From: Actinomycetes bacterium
GTDB taxonomy: Bacteria > Actinomycetota > Acidimicrobiia > Acidimicrobiales > RAAP-2
Direction: 5' to 3'
Assembly: GCA_021850345.1 (NCBI GenBank)
Contig: JAJZMN010000230.1
Coordinates: forward strand, 1 to 17,924
Length of the DNA: 17,924 bases
Position numbers and translations under genes: made by a program. The notes beneath the pieces were generated by a model, which worked only from the letters and a program-made list of their open reading frames with translations, ran no database searches and was not told the DNA's origin. This document shows positions 14,072-17,924 of this stretch, piece by piece (positions within the stretch are counted from its first letter, which is position 1; each line of letters opens with the position of its first letter).

Positions 14072-15910
14072 ATGGCCACAAAAGACGCTGACGTCGCGAG
14101 GTATGTCGATGCTGGGGGAGAGGACGTCGCGACGCCGCGCGCCGGCCACGGTCCGGCACCCGAGCTTGGCTCCGCCCTGGAGCAGCGGGTGGCCGAGGTG
14201 TGCGCCCGTATCCTCGCCGAGTGGGGGCGCGTCACAGCGAGCGTCGGCTCCTCCCTGGCAGAGGTAGCGGAGGGCATCGAGCGATCGACGCTCGCCGGCA
14301 CGCTCGCATTGGCGGAGTACCTGGTCTCTGGCGAGGAGATCGGTCAGGACCGGTCCGAGGTATGGGACCAGGCGGGAGAGGCGCCACTCAGTGGCACGAT
14401 CACCCTGTCGGGGCTCACGAAGCTGTACCTGACGTGGCGCGATATCTGCTCGGAGATCCTGCGCGAAGAGGCGGCGCGTCGCGACACTGGTCCCGAGACC
14501 CTCGCCGTCTGCATGGAGGCGGTGCACCTCGGCTTCGACGTGAGCCTCGTCCGCATGGCGAAGCGCTTCGAGGCGACGCGCCAGGCGCTCGAGCAACGCC
14601 TCGCGGAGCACCAGGCCCGCCTCGAGCACGAAGCGCTGCACGACCCGCTGACGGGGCTCGCCAATCGAGCGCTCCTACTCGACCGGATCCAGCACTCGGT
14701 GGAATCGATGTCGAGGCAGTCGGGCCGCCCGGCGGTCATCTTCATGGACCTCGACTACTTCAAGTCGGTGAACGACGCGTCGGGGCACTCTGCAGGGGAC
14801 CAATTGCTGGTCCAGGTCGCGGAGCGCCTCATGGCCGTCGTACGGCCCAACGACACGATCGCCCGTCTCGGGGGAGACGAGTTCGTCGTGCTCTGCGAAG
14901 ACCTGACCGATCCGCGCGACGAAGCGCTCACCGTGGCCCAGCGGATCTCGGAGAGGTTCGCCGAGCCGTTCGTCCTGGGGGGCCGAGAGGCGTTCGTGGC
15001 GGTCAGCGTCGGTGTCGCTGCCGCGAACCTCGGGGACACCGCCGCGAAGCTCCTCGCCCGCGCCGACCAGGCGATGTACCGTGCCAAGCAACTGGGGCGC
15101 GGGCGGATCGAGTTTCACGACCCCTCGATCGACCACCAAGACACCCGGCGCGCAGAGCTCGCGACCGCGCTGCATCATGCGCTCGACTACCACCAGCTCT
15201 ACGTCGTCTATCAGCCCATATGCGACGTCGCCACCCGTCGGCCCCTCACGCGCGAAGCGCTGGTGCGGTGGCGGCACCCCAAATTCGGCAAGGTCGCACC
15301 GGCGGAGTTCGTGCCGCTCGCCGAGTGGAGCGGGCTGATGACAGTCATTGGGCGTTGGGTGCTCGAGCACGCGTGCCGTGACTGCGCCGAGTGGCGGCGT
15401 GCGTCGGACCCGACGGTGGGCCTCGCGGTGAACGTGTCGGGCCGCCAGCTGGCGAACGGCAGTTTCGCCGACGACGTGGAGCACGTCTTGAAGGAGACGG
15501 GCGTGCCACCCGACGCGTTGACCGTCGAGGTCACCGAGTCCCTCCTGGTCTCCGAGCGGGCGCGGGCACGTGCGGCGCTCGAGCGCATCCGAGCGCTCGG
15601 CGTGCGCGTCGCCATCGACGACTTCGGGACGGGTTACACCTCACTGTCCTGGCTCGCCCAGCTGCCGCTCGACGTCGTGAAGGTCGACCGCAGCTTCGTG
15701 TCGTCGCTCGGCCTGATCGAGCGACACGGTGCGATCGTCGAGGCGATGATCCATCTGGCCCACACCCTCGGCTTCGAAGTGGTCGCCGAGGGCGTAGAGA
15801 CCGAGGGACAGCTCGCCCATCTGGCGCGCCTTGGCTGCGACGCCGCACAAGGGTTCCTCTTCGGCCATCCTCGGCCGCTCCCCCACGGTGCAGCCGGTCC
15901 GGAGGTCTAG
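14072..15910 (+). CDS. GGDEF-EAL cyclic-di-GMP turnover protein
   Basis: A 612-residue cytosolic protein (no membrane segment) with three parts. Residues 20-185 form a helical region I do not recognise, ending in a probable coiled-coil linker (EATRQALEQRLAEHQARLEH). Residues 190-350 are a diguanylate cyclase domain with an intact GGDEF (267-271) and a RxxD inhibitory site, RPND (258-261), at the normal 5-residue spacing. Residues 370-600 are a phosphodiesterase domain with EAL (395-397), NVSGRQL, EVTES, DDFGTGYTSL (516-525), KVDRSF and VAEGVETEGQ. Both active sites look complete, so the protein could make and degrade cyclic-di-GMP. The N-terminal part probably senses the signal. A TTG at 13991 would add 27 residues and fits the -10 element; the ATG at 14072 lacks a good ribosome binding site. 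Confidence 0.9.
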   Translation: MATKDADVARYVDAGGEDVATPRAGHGPAPELGSALEQRVAEVCARILAEWGRVTASVGSSLAEVAEGIERSTLAGTLALAEYLVSGEEIGQDRSEVWDQAGEAPLSGTITLSGLTKLYLTWRDICSEILREEAARRDTGPETLAVCMEAVHLGFDVSLVRMAKRFEATRQALEQRLAEHQARLEHEALHDPLTGLANRALLLDRIQHSVESMSRQSGRPAVIFMDLDYFKSVNDASGHSAGDQLLVQVAERLMAVVRPNDTIARLGGDEFVVLCEDLTDPRDEALTVAQRISERFAEPFVLGGREAFVAVSVGVAAANLGDTAAKLLARADQAMYRAKQLGRGRIEFHDPSIDHQDTRRAELATALHHALDYHQLYVVYQPICDVATRRPLTREALVRWRHPKFGKVAPAEFVPLAEWSGLMTVIGRWVLEHACRDCAEWRRASDPTVGLAVNVSGRQLANGSFADDVEHVLKETGVPPDALTVEVTESLLVSERARARAALERIRALGVRVAIDDFGTGYTSLSWLAQLPLDVVKVDRSFVSSLGLIERHGAIVEAMIHLAHTLGFEVVAEGVETEGQLAHLARLGCDAAQGFLFGHPRPLPHGAAGPEV

Positions 15911-17887
15911 GGCCCCTCGGTAACCGAAGCGGACACGGCGCCGCGCCGAGGCGGTCGGCGGGCGGTCACCGCCGCTGCGGCCACGCAGCGTCCAGACCCA
16001 CGCCCCGCGCAGGCGCCGGGGTGGGCGCCCGATCGCCGTGCCGAGCAGCGAGACCGCGCGCCGAACGTGGCTTGCCCCGCGCGTGACCACCACGTCGTCG
16101 ACGCGCCACGTGCGCAGCGCAGCCCGCACGGCGTTGAGCTGGCGCGCGGTGCCGGTAGGGAGGGGGCCGGGCACTGTCGCGCCGAGGGCCGTGAGCACAC
16201 GGTCGACCAGCGGGACGTCGACGGTGGCGAGGGGTCGCCCTGTGGGTGCCGGCACCTTCGCGTACGCGCCGGCGAGCCGAAAGCCCATGCCGTCGACCGC
16301 CTGCCAGACCATGGGCGCGGACACTCCTTGGGTAGGGAAGGGGAAGGGGACCGACAGCACCACTGCGCCGTGGGCACGTGCCCCTACCGGTGCGGCGAAC
16401 CACTGCGGCACGGTGACCGCGCTCGTCGCGAGGGGCACTTGGTACGTCCACCACGGCGCCGCGGCGACCACGAGCCCCCCCAGTGCCAGGAGAGCGCCAG
16501 CCGGGTGCAAGGCGGCAAGGCGCCCGGTGCCGGCCTTGCCCGCGGTGCGCCTCGCCAGCGAGCCGGCGAGGAGCGGTCGGGCGCGGTCGATGCCGATGCC
16601 GATCACGAGCGCTACGCACAGGTCCACCACGGCGCTGAAACGCTGGGGGATCACGTCGTCGAGCAGCGGCAGCCCACTGAAGAGCCGCCAGGGTACCCAC
16701 AGTGCGCTCACCCGGCCGGGAGCGACGGAGAGGAGCACGCCGAGCGAGCACCATGCCGCGAACAGCCCCGCGCCGGCCAAGATCCACGCGCCGCGCCGCC
16801 GCCAGGACACGAGGAGAGACGCCGCTGCTGCGCAGAGGACCACAGGACCGAGGTAGGACGGCGGCGGGCCCTGGTGCCCGAGGTAGCCGCCGAGGCGTAC
16901 GAGGGTCGTCCCACGTGCCCCGTAGGCGCCAGGACGCCACAGCGCGTCGAGGGGGTTCCCGGCGACGGCAGCGCTCGCCCACAGCGGTCCGTGCAGGTGC
17001 CCGGGACCGGCGAGGAACTCCCACACTGGCCATGCGAGCGTCAGCGCCACGAGCGCGCCTGCCGCCGCGCCCGCTCGCGCGAGCTCGGGGAGGGGTGCGA
17101 GCCGTCGGGCGCGCGCACCGACGAGCGCGGCGACGGCCCCCGTCGGTACCCCGACGACCATCACGATGGCGAGGATCTCGCTCGACACGAAGAACTGGAG
17201 CGCGCCGAGCGCGCCGAGCGCAAGCCCCCAGCGCGTGCGGCGATCCGGCGCGCCGAAGAGCACCTCGCGCCCGGCCACGACGAGCAACGGCGGGCAGACG
17301 AGCAGGCACAAGCCGAGGTGCCCGAGCGCGAGGTTCGTCACGACGAAAGGGCAATAGCCGAAGAGCAAACCGCCGACGAACGACGCCCAGGGCCAGGCTA
17401 CGAGACGCCGGCAGGCGAACCAGCACGCCCACGCGCTGAGGGCGGGGGAGAGGGTGAGGGCGACGTTGGTCGCCGCGATCGGACCAAGTGACCAGGTGAG
17501 CGGCGCGAGGGCGATGCCGACAGGGATCGAGCTCGCGTTGGAAAGGAGGCTGATCCCCCTCGGTGATTGCACGAGCGATGAGAAGAACGGGTCGATCCCG
17601 TGGGCGATGGCATAGGCGGGCCAGGCGACGAACCACACGGTCTGGCCAGCGTCGCCGCAGGCGCAGGTGAGGGTGGACGTGAGGTGGCCGTCCCAGGCGT
17701 GCCACCACAACGCGACGGCCGGCAGGGCATAGCAGGCGATCACCGCGAGGTGGAGACCGACATGCCGGGCCCGGCGTAGCGCTCGTGCGGGCGCAATCGC
17801 CGGCGCGATGCCACAGACGGCAGTCGTCCCGTCGGCGTGCCCGCCGGTCGGCGCGGTCGGCTCAACGACAGGGGCGCCCTGCGGCAT
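15641..17887 (-). CDS. Large polytopic membrane protein, GT-C-like glycosyltransferase
   Basis: A 748-residue frame. Residues 40-480 contain at least ten hydrophobic segments. After the first comes an extracytoplasmic loop with CGDAGQTVWFVAWP (77-90), AHGIDPFFSS and SPRGISLLSNASS, a pattern I associate with GT-C-type membrane transferases of actinobacteria. Residues 490-650 form a soluble domain (VVLSVPFPFP, GMGFRLAGAYAKVP, WRVDDVVVTRG) facing outside. Substrate is unknown. Residues after about 659 are antisense to the EAL gene and look spurious. In the next frame a TAG at 15909-15907 would end the protein on the shared CTAG, so a one-base shift near the end is suspected. The ATG at 17887 has a weak -10 (CAAGAT) 6 nt upstream; a GTG at 17905 is possible. 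Confidence 0.6.
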   Translation of the reverse strand: MPQGAPVVEPTAPTGGHADGTTAVCGIAPAIAPARALRRARHVGLHLAVIACYALPAVALWWHAWDGHLTSTLTCACGDAGQTVWFVAWPAYAIAHGIDPFFSSLVQSPRGISLLSNASSIPVGIALAPLTWSLGPIAATNVALTLSPALSAWACWFACRRLVAWPWASFVGGLLFGYCPFVVTNLALGHLGLCLLVCPPLLVVAGREVLFGAPDRRTRWGLALGALGALQFFVSSEILAIVMVVGVPTGAVAALVGARARRLAPLPELARAGAAAGALVALTLAWPVWEFLAGPGHLHGPLWASAAVAGNPLDALWRPGAYGARGTTLVRLGGYLGHQGPPPSYLGPVVLCAAAASLLVSWRRRGAWILAGAGLFAAWCSLGVLLSVAPGRVSALWVPWRLFSGLPLLDDVIPQRFSAVVDLCVALVIGIGIDRARPLLAGSLARRTAGKAGTGRLAALHPAGALLALGGLVVAAAPWWTYQVPLATSAVTVPQWFAAPVGARAHGAVVLSVPFPFPTQGVSAPMVWQAVDGMGFRLAGAYAKVPAPTGRPLATVDVPLVDRVLTALGATVPGPLPTGTARQLNAVRAALRTWRVDDVVVTRGASHVRRAVSLLGTAIGRPPRRLRGAWVWTLRGRSGGDRPPTASARRRVRFGYRGALDLRTGCTVGERPRMAEEEPLCGVAAKARQMGELSLGLYALGDHFEAEGVGQMDHRLDDRTVSLDQAERRHEAAVDLHDVERQLGEPGQ
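15917..15927. terminator. Short palindrome at the convergent gene ends
   Basis: TCGG-TAA-CCGA lies 7 bp after the GGDEF-EAL stop. The stem is only 4 bp, extendable to 5 with a 1-nt loop, and no T-tract follows. Terminator role is weakly supported. Confidence 0.2.
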
Positions 17888-17893
17888 GCCCAC

Positions 17894-17899
17894 ATCTTG
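17894..17899 (-). promoter_or_regulatory. Weak -10 element (CAAGAT) of the GT-C-like gene
   Basis: CAAGAT on the minus strand keeps the key A2 and T6 of the -10 hexamer and lies 6 nt before the ATG at 17887. It is close to the window edge and less certain than the other sites. Confidence 0.3.
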
Positions 17900-17924
17900 C
17901 GCCACCTTGTGGACGCGGTGCCCG

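Noticed and set aside
14011..14091. 26-codon open frame between uppS and the GGDEF-EAL gene, possible leader peptide
   Set aside because: No ribosome binding site and overlap with the larger gene; composition is Arg-rich shadow-like.
17190..17225. Tandem GCGCCGAGC-type repeat
   Set aside because: It encodes LGALGAL within a transmembrane helix of the GT-C-like protein; ordinary codon bias explains it.
16067..17491. 474-codon plus-strand frame opposite the GT-C-like gene
   Set aside because: His/Arg/Glu-rich shadow of a hydrophobic protein; the minus strand encodes clear transmembrane segments.

Overview
This is high-GC DNA (by eye roughly 70 % G+C) from an actinobacterium-like chromosome. 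The best guess is Acidimicrobiia or a related deep lineage. The guess rests on the FtsR - bifunctional nuclease - McdR-like MerR order, on mycobacterial-style leaderless promoters (TANNNT placed 6-8 nt before a start codon), and on a two-subunit glycine decarboxylase in place of the single long GcvP of Mycobacterium and Streptomyces. No rRNA, tRNA, CRISPR array, insertion sequence or phage gene is visible. The longest gene-free stretch is 142 bp, or 226 bp if the glycosyltransferase starts at its alternative CTG codon.

Layout. 1-1374: C-terminal part of an FtsR-type MerR regulator (5' end outside the window), then a bifunctional nuclease. 1399-4479: an insertion relative to the mycobacterial order, holding an AcuI/YhdH-type oxidoreductase (-), a GT87-like membrane protein (+) and a single-pass membrane protein of unknown function (-). 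4622-5541: the second conserved MerR regulator (McdR/Rv1830-like), translationally coupled to a small PD-(D/E)XK-like protein. 5593-9631: gcvT-gcvPA-gcvPB, a tightly overlapping operon for the T and P proteins of the glycine cleavage system. 9628-13116 (-): an operon of an MGDG-synthase-like GT28 glycosyltransferase, the hopanoid radical SAM enzyme HpnJ, and a shortened DMT-type transporter. 13229-15910: divergent uppS (cis-prenyl diphosphate synthase), then a GGDEF-EAL cyclic-di-GMP protein. 15641-17887 (-): a large GT-C-like membrane protein.

How the parts relate. The first 9.6 kb is a housekeeping neighbourhood (cell-division regulator, nuclease, glycine cleavage) that follows the mycobacterial gcvH-garA-ftsR-bfn-mcdR-gcv order but is interrupted. 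The second half leans towards isoprenoid and glycolipid envelope chemistry: polyprenyl diphosphate synthesis, a hopanoid head-group enzyme coupled to a glycosyltransferase, a permease and a GT-C-like protein.

The most interesting signals are: the HpnJ-GT28 pair, a non-canonical partner for hopanoid head-group synthesis; the PD-(D/E)XK-like protein coupled to the MerR regulator; a run of leaderless promoters that fixes most gene starts; two places where one extra base would explain an odd gene end (GT start near 12995, GT-C end near 15907); and an 11-bp direct repeat between the GT/hpnJ operon and uppS.
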